From Sphingomonas crocodyli (lineage in GTDB: Bacteria; Pseudomonadota; Alphaproteobacteria; Sphingomonadales; Sphingomonadaceae), in NCBI RefSeq assembly GCF_004005865.1, contig NZ_SACN01000002.1:62001-126000 (forward strand): DNA of 64,000 bases, read 5' to 3'. Below, piece by piece: positions 41,691 to 49,519 of this stretch. The notes below the pieces were generated by a model. The model saw nothing but the letters and a program-made list of their open reading frames with translations. It searched no databases and was not told the DNA's origin. The translations under genes and the position numbers were made by a program. Numbering within the stretch: position 1 is the first letter of the stretch; each line of letters begins with the position of its first letter.

Positions 41691-42962
41691 TCAAGCAGGC
41701 GTGGCCGGCGCCGGCCAGGGCTTGTGCGCGGAAAGCGCGAACAAGGCGCGCTCCTCCTCCGGATCGGCGATGCCCAGCACGCGTTCGGCAATATACCGGC
41801 CGGTCATCGGCCCCATCTTGAACGCATGGCCCGATCCGCCGCCCGCGACCCACAGGTTGGCGAGGCCGGGGTGGCGATCGATGATGAAATGGCCGTTGTC
41901 GCTATTTTCCAGCGAGCAGACCCGGCTGGCCACCATCGGCTGGCCGACGAGGCCGGGGGTGCGCCGCGCGATGAAGCGGCGGGCGATATCCCACATGATC
42001 GGCGATACGATCCGCTCGTCGCGATCGGGGTCCATCGGCAGGCTCACCCCCATGCCGGGGGCGATCTTGTAGCCATAGTCGACGTCGGACAGCGAATAGC
42101 CGCCGCCACCGTGCCAGATGTTGGGGAAGCGCTCCCAATGATAGCTGAGATCCCCCGGCGGCGATCCGACGTAGAAGACCTCCGATCGGGTGCGGCGGAC
42201 GAAGCCGGTCAGCACGTCGGGCAGCACCGTCGGCAGCCACGGACCGCAGGCGAAGATGGCGAGGCCGCACGACAGGCGGCTGCCGTCGGAGAGGGCCAGA
42301 TCGGTGAGCCGTCCGCCCGCGCTCGCGCCGGGTTTCGCCATCGCGATCCTCGTCTGGCCGCCCTTGGCGACGAAGGTCTCGGTGACGGCAATAAGGCTCT
42401 CGCGCGCCTTCACCGTGCCCGCGCGCGGTTCGTATAGCGCGCGCTCGTCGCCGTCGAAGCCGCCCTGCGGCCAGCGCTTGCGGCACTCGTCGGGGCTGAG
42501 CACTTCGAAGGGGATGCCAAGCTTTGCGAAGATGCGCTTCTCCGCCTCGAACTGCGCGGCGGGTTCGTTGGGCGAAAGGACGCCATTGGCGAAGATCAGG
42601 CGACGACCGAACTCGGCCTGCCGCTCGTGCCACAAAGTGAAGGCGCGATCGGCCCAGCGGCTGTAGATTTCGCGATCGGCATAAGCCGACCGGATCTGCC
42701 GCGTCTCATCCCCCGATGTCGCGCGCGCATTGCCCGCACCATAGCTGTCGAGCAGGGTGACGCGCGCACCGCGTTCGCGCAGCTCCAGCGCGCTCCACGC
42801 GCCAAAGGCCCCGGCCCCGACGATCACAATATCGGGCAGCTTCTTGCTGATCTCCGGCGCACGCGATTTCGGCGCGGCCTGCGCGCGCTCTCCGGACAGG
42901 CTCGCGGCCACCGCGCCGCTCAAGCCCGCTGCCAACAGTCCCCGTCTGCCGATATCCGCCAT
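41691..42962 (-). CDS. FAD-dependent oxidoreductase (DAO family, sarcosine oxidase-like), Tat signal
   Basis: 423 aa. The N-terminus [10 protein letters not shown] with an Ala-rich follow-up resembles a Tat signal. The FAD motif [12 protein letters not shown] is near residue 48, and S-G-D-E-T-R-Q-I-R follows, as in monomeric sarcosine and N-methyltryptophan oxidases. A periplasmic enzyme oxidising a secondary amine or amino acid is likely. The gene converges with the TonB receptor. A perfect inverted repeat lies 14 bp upstream of its ATG. Confidence 0.86.
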   Translation of the reverse strand: MADIGRRGLLAAGLSGAVAASLSGERAQAAPKSRAPEISKKLPDIVIVGAGAFGAWSALELRERGARVTLLDSYGAGNARATSGDETRQIRSAYADREIYSRWADRAFTLWHERQAEFGRRLIFANGVLSPNEPAAQFEAEKRIFAKLGIPFEVLSPDECRKRWPQGGFDGDERALYEPRAGTVKARESLIAVTETFVAKGGQTRIAMAKPGASAGGRLTDLALSDGSRLSCGLAIFACGPWLPTVLPDVLTGFVRRTRSEVFYVGSPPGDLSYHWERFPNIWHGGGGYSLSDVDYGYKIAPGMGVSLPMDPDRDERIVSPIMWDIARRFIARRTPGLVGQPMVASRVCSLENSDNGHFIIDRHPGLANLWVAGGGSGHAFKMGPMTGRYIAERVLGIADPEEERALFALSAHKPWPAPATPA

Positions 42963-42975
42963 GCCGCCTCGCTTT

Positions 42976-43004
42976 CCTGTTGCGATGCAACATGTCGCAA
43001 CAGG
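42976..43004. promoter_or_regulatory. Perfect 10-bp inverted repeat upstream of the FAD oxidoreductase
   Basis: CCTGTTGCGA and TCGCAACAGG flank nine bases. An alternative inner dyad, TGTTGC with GCAACA around three bases, overlaps it. The site fills the 59-bp gap between the AlkA-like gene and the oxidoreductase. It is likely an operator, since no U-run follows; it could instead be an RNA stem. Confidence 0.5.
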
Positions 43005-43021
43005 AAAAAGCGGGCAAGCGA

Positions 43022-43666
43022 TCAGACGGGCAATTTGCTCGCTTTTTCGCCGCTCAGGCGGGTGCCGTAGGCGTGCCAGGCGAAGACGGCGGCCGCGCCG
43101 CGATGCGGGCTCCAGGGTGCCGCCATCCGCCGCGTCTCCCGCTCGGACGGGCGCTCAGGCAGGCCGAACAGCACGCCCATCTCGATCTGCACGGCCAGGT
43201 CGCCCGCCGGCCAGATGTCGCCGCGCCCCTCGGCGAACAGCAGATAGATTTCGGCCGACCAGCGCCCGATCCCCTTGATCGCGGTCATCTGCGCGATCGC
43301 TTCCTCATCATCGGTGGGCAGATTGGCGAAGTCGATCGATCCGCTTGCCACATGTTCGGCCAGGCTTTTGGCATAGCTCGCCTTCTGGCGCGAAAGCCCT
43401 GCAGAGCGCAGCAGATCGTCAGGCGCGGCGGCCACCGCCTCGGGGACGAGATCGCACCCCACCGCATTTTCCAGCTTCGCCCAGATCGACGCGGCGGCGG
43501 CGACGCTCACCTGCTGGCCCACGATCGTGCGCAGCAGCGTCTGATAGCCGCGTTCGCGGATGCGCGGTTCGGGATAGCCGATTTCCGCCAATCGCCGTTC
43601 GATGACCGGCTCCATCCCGGCGATTGCGTCGAGACTGCGCTGCAATTGTTCGGCGGTCAGGCCCAT
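43022..43666 (-). CDS. DNA-3-methyladenine glycosylase II-like (HhH-GPD)
   Basis: 214 aa from ATG 43666, with GGGAGCGGAGAC upstream. The helix-hairpin-helix motif is I-K-G-I-G-R-W-S-A near residue 132, followed 15-20 residues later by W-P-A-G-D-L-A, which holds the catalytic Asp of the GPD superfamily. It removes alkylated bases such as 3-methyladenine. It lacks the N-terminal domain of E. coli AlkA and is closer to the short AlkA/Mag1 type. It is divergent from the ferredoxin gene. Confidence 0.87.
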   Translation of the reverse strand: MGLTAEQLQRSLDAIAGMEPVIERRLAEIGYPEPRIRERGYQTLLRTIVGQQVSVAAAASIWAKLENAVGCDLVPEAVAAAPDDLLRSAGLSRQKASYAKSLAEHVASGSIDFANLPTDDEEAIAQMTAIKGIGRWSAEIYLLFAEGRGDIWPAGDLAVQIEMGVLFGLPERPSERETRRMAAPWSPHRGAAAVFAWHAYGTRLSGEKASKLPV

Positions 43667-43741
43667 GACGTCTCCGCTCCCTTGATTTCGCGCGGCGGGC
43701 ACGATAGCCGCCACGTTATAAGGCATTGCGGGGAGCGTTTA

Positions 43742-44059
43742 ATGGCAAAGTTGGTCGTGATCACGCGCGAAGGCGACGAATCGGTCTATGAGGCCGAGGA
43801 CGGGCTTTCGGTGATGGAGGTCATTCGCGACAATGGCGTCGACGAACTGCTCGCTCTGTGCGGCGGCTGCTGCTCGTGCGCGACCTGCCACGTCATCATC
43901 GATCCGGCCTTCGCCAGCCTGCTGCCCGAAATGAGCGACGACGAGAACGAACTGCTCGACAGCTCGGATCACCGCACCGAAGGTTCGCGCCTGTCGTGCC
44001 AGGTGATCATGAAGGACGATCTCGACGGCATGATCGTTACCATTGCGCCCGAGGACTGA
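43742..44059 (+). CDS. 2Fe-2S ferredoxin, adrenodoxin type
   Basis: 105 aa. The cluster cysteines are [10 protein letters not shown] near residue 40-49 and one more in R-L-S-C-Q near 86, giving the C-x5-C-x2-C pattern with a distant C of adrenodoxin/putidaredoxin-like ferredoxins. It transfers electrons from a reductase to a P450 or other oxygenase. A P450 (5482) and a Rieske oxygenase (6688) are encoded in this window, but far away. The GGGGAG site precedes the ATG. The stop codon sits in a hairpin loop. Confidence 0.93.
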   Translation: MAKLVVITREGDESVYEAEDGLSVMEVIRDNGVDELLALCGGCCSCATCHVIIDPAFASLLPEMSDDENELLDSSDHRTEGSRLSCQVIMKDDLDGMIVTIAPED

Positions 44060-44080
44060 AGTCCTCGGGTTAATTTGATT
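44048..44080 (+). terminator. Hairpin whose loop is the ferredoxin stop codon
   Basis: CCCGAGGAC and GTCCTCGGG form a nine-base perfect stem closed by TGAA, where TGA is the ferredoxin stop. A moderately T-rich tail (TTAATTTGATT) follows. Terminator activity is probable, with stop codon and terminator fused. Confidence 0.65.
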
Positions 44081-44205
44081 AGCCCAAGTTTTTTGTTTGC
44101 CCTCAGGCGCCGGGCGGAGCGCATCCGCGCTCCTTGGCTTTCCGCGCAATAAGCGCGGGCGGCCGTTCGGCCTTGCGGGCCTGCGGCCCGTTGCCGGGCT
44201 CCAGA

Positions 44206-44949
44206 TCAGCCCCTCGTTGCGATCGCGTAGAGGGCGATGGCGGCGGCGTTGGAGATGTTGAGGCTCTCGACGCGTGGGCTGATCGGCAGCTTCGCCAGTT
44301 CGTCGCAATGCGCTTCGGTATTCTGGCGCATCCCTTCGCCTTCGGCGCCCAGCACGATCGCGATCCGCGATTCGCCCATCACGTCCGACAGCGTGCCCTT
44401 GGCGTGGCCGGTGAGACCCACGCGCCAGAAGCCGGCTTCGGCGATCTCGTCGAGCGCGCGGGCCAGGTTCACCACGCGCACCCACGGCACCAGCTCCAGC
44501 GCGCCCGAGGCCGATCGCGCCAGCGCACCCGATTCGGGCGGGGAGTTGCGATCCTGCGTGACGATGCCCAGCGCGTCGAACGCAGCTGCCGACCGCAGCA
44601 CCGCGCCCACATTGTGCGGATCGGTGACCTGATCGAGGACGACCAGCGGGCGGCGATCGTCGCGGCCGCGCTCCAGAAGGTCGCCCAGCCAGATATCGGG
44701 CAGCGGATCGACTTCGGCGATCAGGCCCTGGTGCGGCGCGTCCGCAGGCACCATCCGGCCAAGATCGGCGACATCGGCAAGCGTGACCGGGATGACCGGC
44801 GGGATATCGAGCGACGCCATCGCCTCGCGCGTCGCCCAGATCCGGCGCACGGTGCGTTCTGGATTGGCGAGCGCCGCGGTGACGGCATGGCGCCCCCAGA
44901 AGCGGGGTTTGCCGCTGGCGGGCTGGGACGGACGATGGCCTTTGCGCAT
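44206..44949 (-). CDS. rlmB: 23S rRNA (guanosine2251-2'-O)-methyltransferase RlmB-like
   Basis: 247 aa. The SpoU (SPOUT) motifs are in order: N-V-G-A-V-L-R-S-A-A-A-F, G-A-E-G-E-G-M-R, and L-N-I-S-N-A-A-A-I-A-L-Y at the C-terminus; the N-terminal domain has G-R-H-A-V-T-A-A-L. It would 2'-O-methylate G2251 of 23S rRNA, although other TrmH-group members cannot be excluded. ATG 44949 is chosen; the ribosome site is weak. The DNA between 44060 and 44205 is GC-rich, with several hairpins and no gene. Confidence 0.88.
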   Translation of the reverse strand: MRKGHRPSQPASGKPRFWGRHAVTAALANPERTVRRIWATREAMASLDIPPVIPVTLADVADLGRMVPADAPHQGLIAEVDPLPDIWLGDLLERGRDDRRPLVVLDQVTDPHNVGAVLRSAAAFDALGIVTQDRNSPPESGALARSASGALELVPWVRVVNLARALDEIAEAGFWRVGLTGHAKGTLSDVMGESRIAIVLGAEGEGMRQNTEAHCDELAKLPISPRVESLNISNAAAIALYAIATRG

Positions 44950-45020
44950 GGCCGCGCTATCGGCGTTCGCGCTTCGCGATGCAAGCTGTGGCCTCAGCAC
45001 AATTTATGCTGCGCACGCCG

Positions 45021-45049
45021 TTGACAGGTGGAGTTCGGGTTGCCAAAGA
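45021..45049 (+). promoter_or_regulatory. Possible sigma-70 promoter of tRNA-Tyr
   Basis: TTGACA at 45021-45026 is a consensus -35 hexamer. The -10 region at the expected 17-18 bp distance is CAAAGA or AAAGAC, which is poor. The position, about 24 bp from the tRNA, would suit a tRNA promoter. Confidence 0.35.
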
Positions 45050-45072
45050 CGCGCCTCGCTTTTGGCGCCTTT

Positions 45073-45158
45073 GGATGGGTGGCCGAGTGGTTAAAGGCAG
45101 CAGACTGTAAATCTGCCCGTGCAAGCGTACGCTGGTTCGAATCCAGCCCCATCCACCA
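45073..45158 (+). tRNA. tRNA-Tyr (GTA anticodon)
   Basis: 86 bases with encoded CCA and a long variable arm, as expected for class II tRNA-Tyr. The acceptor stem is GGATGGG with CCCATCC, and the anticodon loop reads C-T-GTA-A-A. The variable arm and T-arm (G-G-T-T-C-G-A-A-T-C-C) are intact. Confidence 0.96.
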
Positions 45159-45209
45159 TTTCGACTTTCAGACCGATCGTGCGGGCCGCCAAGGCGGCCC
45201 CGATCGCGG

Positions 45210-45608
45210 CTATCGTTTCTCCGCATACATCCATTCGAGATAGGGCGCGCGATGCACCGTCGATGGCGGTTCGACGGTTTCGATCGTGACCAGCTTGAGA
45301 AGCCGTTCGATCCGATCGATGCCGCGCGACGACAGCAGGATCCACACCCGCCGCTGATCCTCGCTGTCGCGCTCGCGCTTCACGAGATCATAATGTTCGA
45401 GCGTCGCGAGGCATCGCAGCGCCGTCGTGGGCGGTATCGCGGCCTCAAGCCCCACGGCGGATGCGGCGAGTTTGCGTCCCTTCCACGCCGCCACATAGAG
45501 GCCGAGCAGGATGTCCCACGCCGGCTCGCCGAACAGATTGCCCAGTTGGGCGTCGCGGCGGCGGCGCAACTCCAGGATCGCGGCCGCCCGTTGTGCTAGC
45601 GGCGGCAT
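45210..45608 (-). CDS. MarR-like winged-helix regulator
   Basis: 132 aa. A helical N-terminus (R-R-R-D-A-Q-L-G-N-L-F-G-E-P-A-W-D-I-L-L) is followed by a winged helix with I-P-P-T-T-A-L-R-C-L-A-T-L-E as recognition helix and R-V-W-I-L-L-S-S-R-G as the wing. It fits the MarR superfamily. The effector is unknown. It ends a co-directional run of four small genes (47039 to 45210). Confidence 0.75.
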   Translation of the reverse strand: MPPLAQRAAAILELRRRRDAQLGNLFGEPAWDILLGLYVAAWKGRKLAASAVGLEAAIPPTTALRCLATLEHYDLVKRERDSEDQRRVWILLSSRGIDRIERLLKLVTIETVEPPSTVHRAPYLEWMYAEKR

Positions 45609-45621
45609 GCGCGGCCTCCCG

Positions 45622-46062
45622 TCAGGGTTGCCGGCCGATCGCCTTGATCCGGGTTCGATTGTATCGCGCGGCGCCGATCACGATCACCAGCAAGGTCGGC
45701 CATGCCCAGAAGCCCTCGGCATGGGCATAGGCCCTGACGTCGCGATTGAGCTGCAGAAAGGTCATGATCGTCGCGATCAGGCCGGGCAGTTGCAGGCTGG
45801 CGGCCCAGATCGGCCAATAGCGATCGTAATGGAGCGTCAGCATCACGAAGCCCGCGAGCACCATCATGTCGATGATGAAGACGCCGATATTCACCTCGTG
45901 CCACGCCGGCCAGAAGGTGCCGTAGGCCACCGGCGTCAGCAGCGCGCCGCCCAGATAGATGGCGACCCCCCACCGTTCCGGCATATCGCCACGCCATAAG
46001 GCGTAGGCGCAGCCCACCAGCGTGAACACGAGAAACAGCAGGGGTATCAGGCCGGCGATCAC
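45622..46062 (-). CDS. Hypothetical four-helix membrane protein
   Basis: 146 aa, not recognised. Hydrophobic segments lie at about residues 3-22, 33-51, 60-75 and 118-135. It starts with GTG 46062, directly after an 11-bp inverted repeat, and the hydrophobic start leaves no other reasonable start codon. It lies 13 bp upstream of the MarR-like gene on the same strand, so they may be co-expressed. Confidence 0.6.
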   Translation of the reverse strand: MIAGLIPLLFLVFTLVGCAYALWRGDMPERWGVAIYLGGALLTPVAYGTFWPAWHEVNIGVFIIDMMVLAGFVMLTLHYDRYWPIWAASLQLPGLIATIMTFLQLNRDVRAYAHAEGFWAWPTLLVIVIGAARYNRTRIKAIGRQP

Positions 46063-46101
46063 GGCTTGACCGGATCATGTTTCGGTTGCCCCGGTCAAGC
46101 C
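46063..46101 (-). promoter_or_regulatory. Perfect 11-bp inverted repeat ending at a GTG start
   Basis: GGCTTGACCGG (46063-46073) and CCGGTCAAGCC (46091-46101) flank 17 bases. On the minus-strand RNA the stem ends at the base before the GTG of the membrane-protein gene and covers the place where a ribosome site should be. It may be a translation-blocking stem or the terminator of the gene upstream. Confidence 0.5.
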
Positions 46102-46108
46102 GCATCAT

Positions 46109-46465
46109 TCAGGCCGCCTTCACCAGTTCGACCGTTTCGGTCGACGCGCTCTTCTCGGGGAAGGAGCCGAAGCTGGTTTCGGGCACGCCGATTCGGCCGG
46201 ACGTGACGAGGAAGGCGCCATGCGCGTCGACGCCCAGTTTGCGGCGGGCCTGGTTCAGGCCCAGCGCGGCTTCGAGAACGGCGTCGATCGCCTCCTGCCC
46301 TTCGGCGGCGGAAACTTTGCAGCTGCGGCGGGCGGCCGGGATCGCCTGGATGAGGCCACCCATCATTTCGAGCGCGACATCGATCGCGGCTTCGGTGTCG
46401 TTGATGTGATGGGCGATATCGACGGCAGACTTGATACGTTCGCGGCGCAATTGTGAGATAGGCAT
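46109..46465 (-). CDS. Hypothetical protein
   Basis: 118 aa, not recognised. The first 60 residues are helical, with R-R-E-R-I-K-S-A-V-D-I-A-H-H-I-N-D-T-E-A-A-I-D-V; the protein is soluble with no signal peptide. AAAGGAGA lies just before the ATG. It lies between the LuxR-type membrane-tethered regulator and the four-helix membrane protein, all on one strand. Confidence 0.6.
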   Translation of the reverse strand: MPISQLRRERIKSAVDIAHHINDTEAAIDVALEMMGGLIQAIPAARRSCKVSAAEGQEAIDAVLEAALGLNQARRKLGVDAHGAFLVTSGRIGVPETSFGSFPEKSASTETVELVKAA

Positions 46466-46523
46466 AGGGTCTCCTTTCGCGCCGACGGGGTCGGCACGCT
46501 GAAAAGCTGCGGTGAAAAATCGA

Positions 46524-47039
46524 TTAGTTGATGAGGCGGCTCAGGGCGGCCAGCCCGAGGACCGAACCGATGGCCAGCATGGTCCAGATCAGCCCCAGAA
46601 TCAGAAACCAGGCCATTCGCTGCGTGCTGCTCAGGTCATTGCGCTCTCTCCCTCGTTCCGGGAGCGGGAGGCGCCAGAGATGGGCGGGTCCGGCAGCGAC
46701 CAGATATGGCTGCTGCGCTTCCCCCATCTCGTAAATCCCCTGGCGTTCTCGCCGCTCGACTGAGGACGAGAAACTGTCCGAATCGGCGTGATCGGCAAGG
46801 TTTTGCGGTATGATCCCCAGCGATTGGGGAGTTACATTGTCCGTAACATTGAGCTGACGGGCGGCATCGAACCGGTCCTTCGCGCCCAGCAATCGGATGG
46901 CGAAACGGACGTGCTGGTCGACAGTGTTGGGCGAAATGCCAAGTTCGCGGGCAATGTCTTTCGACGAAAGATGTTGCCAGACGAGACGAAGGATCTGCTT
47001 CTGACGTTCGCTGAGCGCGTCGATGCCGGATCGGTCCAT
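46524..47039 (-). CDS. LuxR-type HTH protein with a C-terminal membrane segment
   Basis: 171 aa. The N-terminal 60 residues are a GerE/LuxR helix-turn-helix: L-S-E-R-Q-K-Q-I-L-R-L-V, then S-S-K-D-I-A-R-E-L-G-I-S-P-N-T-V-D-Q-H-V. A linker of about 75 residues leads to a hydrophobic helix at about 145-167. So the DNA-binding domain appears tethered to the inner membrane, with no receiver domain. The signal and target are unknown. The next gene downstream starts 58 bp away. Confidence 0.78.
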   Translation of the reverse strand: MDRSGIDALSERQKQILRLVWQHLSSKDIARELGISPNTVDQHVRFAIRLLGAKDRFDAARQLNVTDNVTPQSLGIIPQNLADHADSDSFSSSVERRERQGIYEMGEAQQPYLVAAGPAHLWRLPLPERGRERNDLSSTQRMAWFLILGLIWTMLAIGSVLGLAALSRLIN

Positions 47040-47113
47040 AGCGGTTTTATGTAGCGCGGGAGCCGCGCCAGCAACCCGTATGAATGCGCCGCTTCGGACA
47101 AAATGGCGGGCGG

Positions 47114-47485
47114 TCAGCTTTCCTTCGAAAGCTCGACGACGATCACCTCGATCGGTTCGTTACCGACATTGACGTCCTGATGCGTCGTGCCCGGCACATT
47201 GGCGGGCAGCCAATAGGCCTGGCCCGCCTTCCATTCGTGCAGCTCGCTTTCGCCGGTCGCCTCGAGGATCTTCATCGTCCCGCCCTTGAGCGCGATCAGC
47301 GCGCGGGGATGTTCGTGGCGATGGAAGGGCAGGGGGCTGTTTGGCGCGATCACCGATTTCCACACCCGCGCCTGCGGATTCTGGAACAGGGGCGTGCGCC
47401 CGGTCTGCGCGGTTCCGGCCGCATTGCCGATGCCCGCAGCCCCAATGATCGCCAGCGCCGCGACCAGCCCGATCTTCCCGTTCAT
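47114..47485 (-). CDS. Secreted cupin-domain protein
   Basis: 123 aa from ATG 47485 with AGGGGG before it. Residues 1-23 form a signal peptide (G-L-V-A-A-L-A-I-I-G-A-A-G). The cupin metal site is H-R-H-E-H-P-R-A near residue 55, and T-T-H-Q-D-V-N near 104 completes it. A metal-bound periplasmic cupin is likely; the reaction is unknown. It is divergent from the amidase gene. Confidence 0.8.
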   Translation of the reverse strand: MNGKIGLVAALAIIGAAGIGNAAGTAQTGRTPLFQNPQARVWKSVIAPNSPLPFHRHEHPRALIALKGGTMKILEATGESELHEWKAGQAYWLPANVPGTTHQDVNVGNEPIEVIVVELSKES

Positions 47486-47619
47486 ATGCTCGCCCCCTTC
47501 GAGATTGTAGGCGGAGCTTATCAGCGTGTCTGCGCCGCGCAAATCCGCCGATCGTGGCGTTGCGGGCGGGCATGCGCGCGGATAGCATTCGGGTCGGGCA
47601 GGCGATGGGGGGCGGCGCG

Positions 47620-49467
47620 ATGCGGGCTGGTCGGGTTCGGAAGATGGGGCTTCTCGTGGCGGCCTCGCTGCTATCGGTCGGTGCATCGCCTCCGGCCTTC
47701 GACGTGACCGAGGCGTCGATCGCCGATCTCGATACGGCGCTGGCGGACGGCCGCGTCACTTCGCGCCACCTGGTCGAAGCCTATCTCGCGCGGATCGCGG
47801 CTTATGATCGTGCGGGGCCGCGCCTCAACGCGATTGTCCGCACCAATCCCAAGGCGCTGGCCGAGGCCGACGCGTTCGATCGCGAGCGGCGGACCAAGGG
47901 GCCGCGCGGGCCGCTCCACGGCGTGCCGATTCTGGTGAAGGACAATTACGATACTGCCGGCATGCCGACGAGCGGCGGCACGCTCGCGCTTGCCACGCTG
48001 CAGCCCACAGCCGATGCCGAACAGGTTGCGATGCTCCGCAAGGCCGGCGCGATCATCATCGGCAAGACGACCATGCACGAACTGGCGGCGGGCACGACCA
48101 CCGTCTCCTCGCTGACCGGCTATAGCCGCAACCCTTATGATCCCGCGCGCTCGCCCGGCGGATCGAGCGGGGGCACGGGCGCTGCGGTCGCGGCCAGCTT
48201 CGCGGCGGCGGGGATGGGCAGCGATACGTGCGGGTCGATCCGCATCCCGTCGGCCTATCAGAACCTTGTCGGCCTGCGCGCGACCAGCGGGCTTTCGAGC
48301 ACGAAGGGCGTGATGCCGCTGTCGCATACGCAGGACGTGGCGGGGCCGCTCGCCCGTTCGGTCGACGATCTCGCGATCATGCTCGACGCCACCGTGCCCG
48401 ATCGCGTCGACGGCAAGTCGCGCGGCTCCTACCGCGCTGCGCTGCGCGGCGATGGGTTGAAGGGTGCGCGCATCGGCGTGCTGCGCGGCTATTTCGGGCC
48501 GGTGCCCGATTATAAGGAGGGGCAGGATCTGGTCGATCGCGCGCTCGGCCAGATGCGCGATGCGGGTGCGGACCTGACCGACGTGACGATCCCCGGCCTC
48601 GACGACATGCTGGCGGACAGCGCGCTGATCCTGCACGAGTTCAAATATGATCTGGCCGCCTATCTGGCGGCGCAGCCTTATCCGCCCGTCGCGTCGCTGT
48701 CGCAGATCCTGGCGCTGGGTCTCCAGCACGACGAACTCGATGCGCGCTTCCGCCAGCGTGACGCGCCCGCGCAGCGCGACGAGGCGGCCTATGCCAGGGC
48801 GATGGAGAAGCGCGCGGCGGTCCGCGCGGCGGTGCTCAAGCTGATGGCCGAACAGCATCTCGACGCGATCCTCTATCCCACAACGCTGCGCCGCCCGCCG
48901 CTGATCGGCGGGGATGAGAGCGGCATCCTGCCCAGTTGCCAGCTGAGCGCATCGGCGGGCCTGCCCGTCATCGCGATCCCCGCGGGCCTCACCGATCGCG
49001 CGCTGCCGATCGGCCTCGAACTGATGGGCGCGCCCTTTGCCGAGCCGACCCTGCTGCGCCTCGCTTACGGGTGGGAGCGGGTGGCGCATCCGCGCAAAGC
49101 CCCGTTCAGCACGCCGCCTTTGATCGACGGCAAGGGACCGGCGGTGCGGACCTTCGCAACCGCGGCCGGCTCCGCCTCGGCACGCTTTCGCTACGATCCG
49201 ACGACAGGCGCGCTCGACGTGACCGCCGAAGCTGGCGTGGCCGCTCCGGACGTGATCGCACTGACGATCCACCGCGGGGCCGCAGACGGGGCTCCGGGGC
49301 CGGTCCTCGCCAATCTCATCCTGCCCGGAAGCGCCAACGGGACGGCGCATATGGTGCTGCCGGCGCGCGATCGTGCGGAGTTGCTTGGCGGCAGGCTTTA
49401 CCTCGCGCTCTATACGCGCACGGCGCCGCTTGGCTCCGGACAGGCAGTTATTGTTCCGTATCCGTAA
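47620..49467 (+). CDS. Amidase signature enzyme with a CHRD-like C-terminal domain
   Basis: 615 aa from ATG 47620, which leaves a basic N-terminus and a hydrophobic signal peptide (about 8-23). The catalytic triad is Lys107, Ser182 and Ser206; the spacing 75 and 24 is the same as in FAAH (Lys142, Ser217, Ser241). G-G-S-S-G-G and I-R-I-P are the AS-family marks. After about residue 515 an extra domain with L-T-I-H-R-G-A and L-Y-L-A-L-Y-T resembles CHRD domains. It hydrolyses an amide, probably in the periplasm; the substrate is unknown. Confidence 0.85.
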   Translation: MRAGRVRKMGLLVAASLLSVGASPPAFDVTEASIADLDTALADGRVTSRHLVEAYLARIAAYDRAGPRLNAIVRTNPKALAEADAFDRERRTKGPRGPLHGVPILVKDNYDTAGMPTSGGTLALATLQPTADAEQVAMLRKAGAIIIGKTTMHELAAGTTTVSSLTGYSRNPYDPARSPGGSSGGTGAAVAASFAAAGMGSDTCGSIRIPSAYQNLVGLRATSGLSSTKGVMPLSHTQDVAGPLARSVDDLAIMLDATVPDRVDGKSRGSYRAALRGDGLKGARIGVLRGYFGPVPDYKEGQDLVDRALGQMRDAGADLTDVTIPGLDDMLADSALILHEFKYDLAAYLAAQPYPPVASLSQILALGLQHDELDARFRQRDAPAQRDEAAYARAMEKRAAVRAAVLKLMAEQHLDAILYPTTLRRPPLIGGDESGILPSCQLSASAGLPVIAIPAGLTDRALPIGLELMGAPFAEPTLLRLAYGWERVAHPRKAPFSTPPLIDGKGPAVRTFATAAGSASARFRYDPTTGALDVTAEAGVAAPDVIALTIHRGAADGAPGPVLANLILPGSANGTAHMVLPARDRAELLGGRLYLALYTRTAPLGSGQAVIVPYP

Positions 49468-49519
49468 GGCAGCGCCGAGACGTCTCCGTCATAACGATGG
49501 CAATATGATGGAGGGAATG

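Noticed and set aside
44100..44205. GC-rich hairpin cluster upstream of the rlmB stop as a new RNA
   Set aside because: Several short GC hairpins are visible, but they overlap and show no terminator or promoter; they are most likely a repeat fragment or termination region.
45091..45345. 84-codon frame on the minus strand over tRNA-Tyr
   Set aside because: It overlaps the tRNA and the MarR-like gene; its translation is partly a reading of tRNA sequence.
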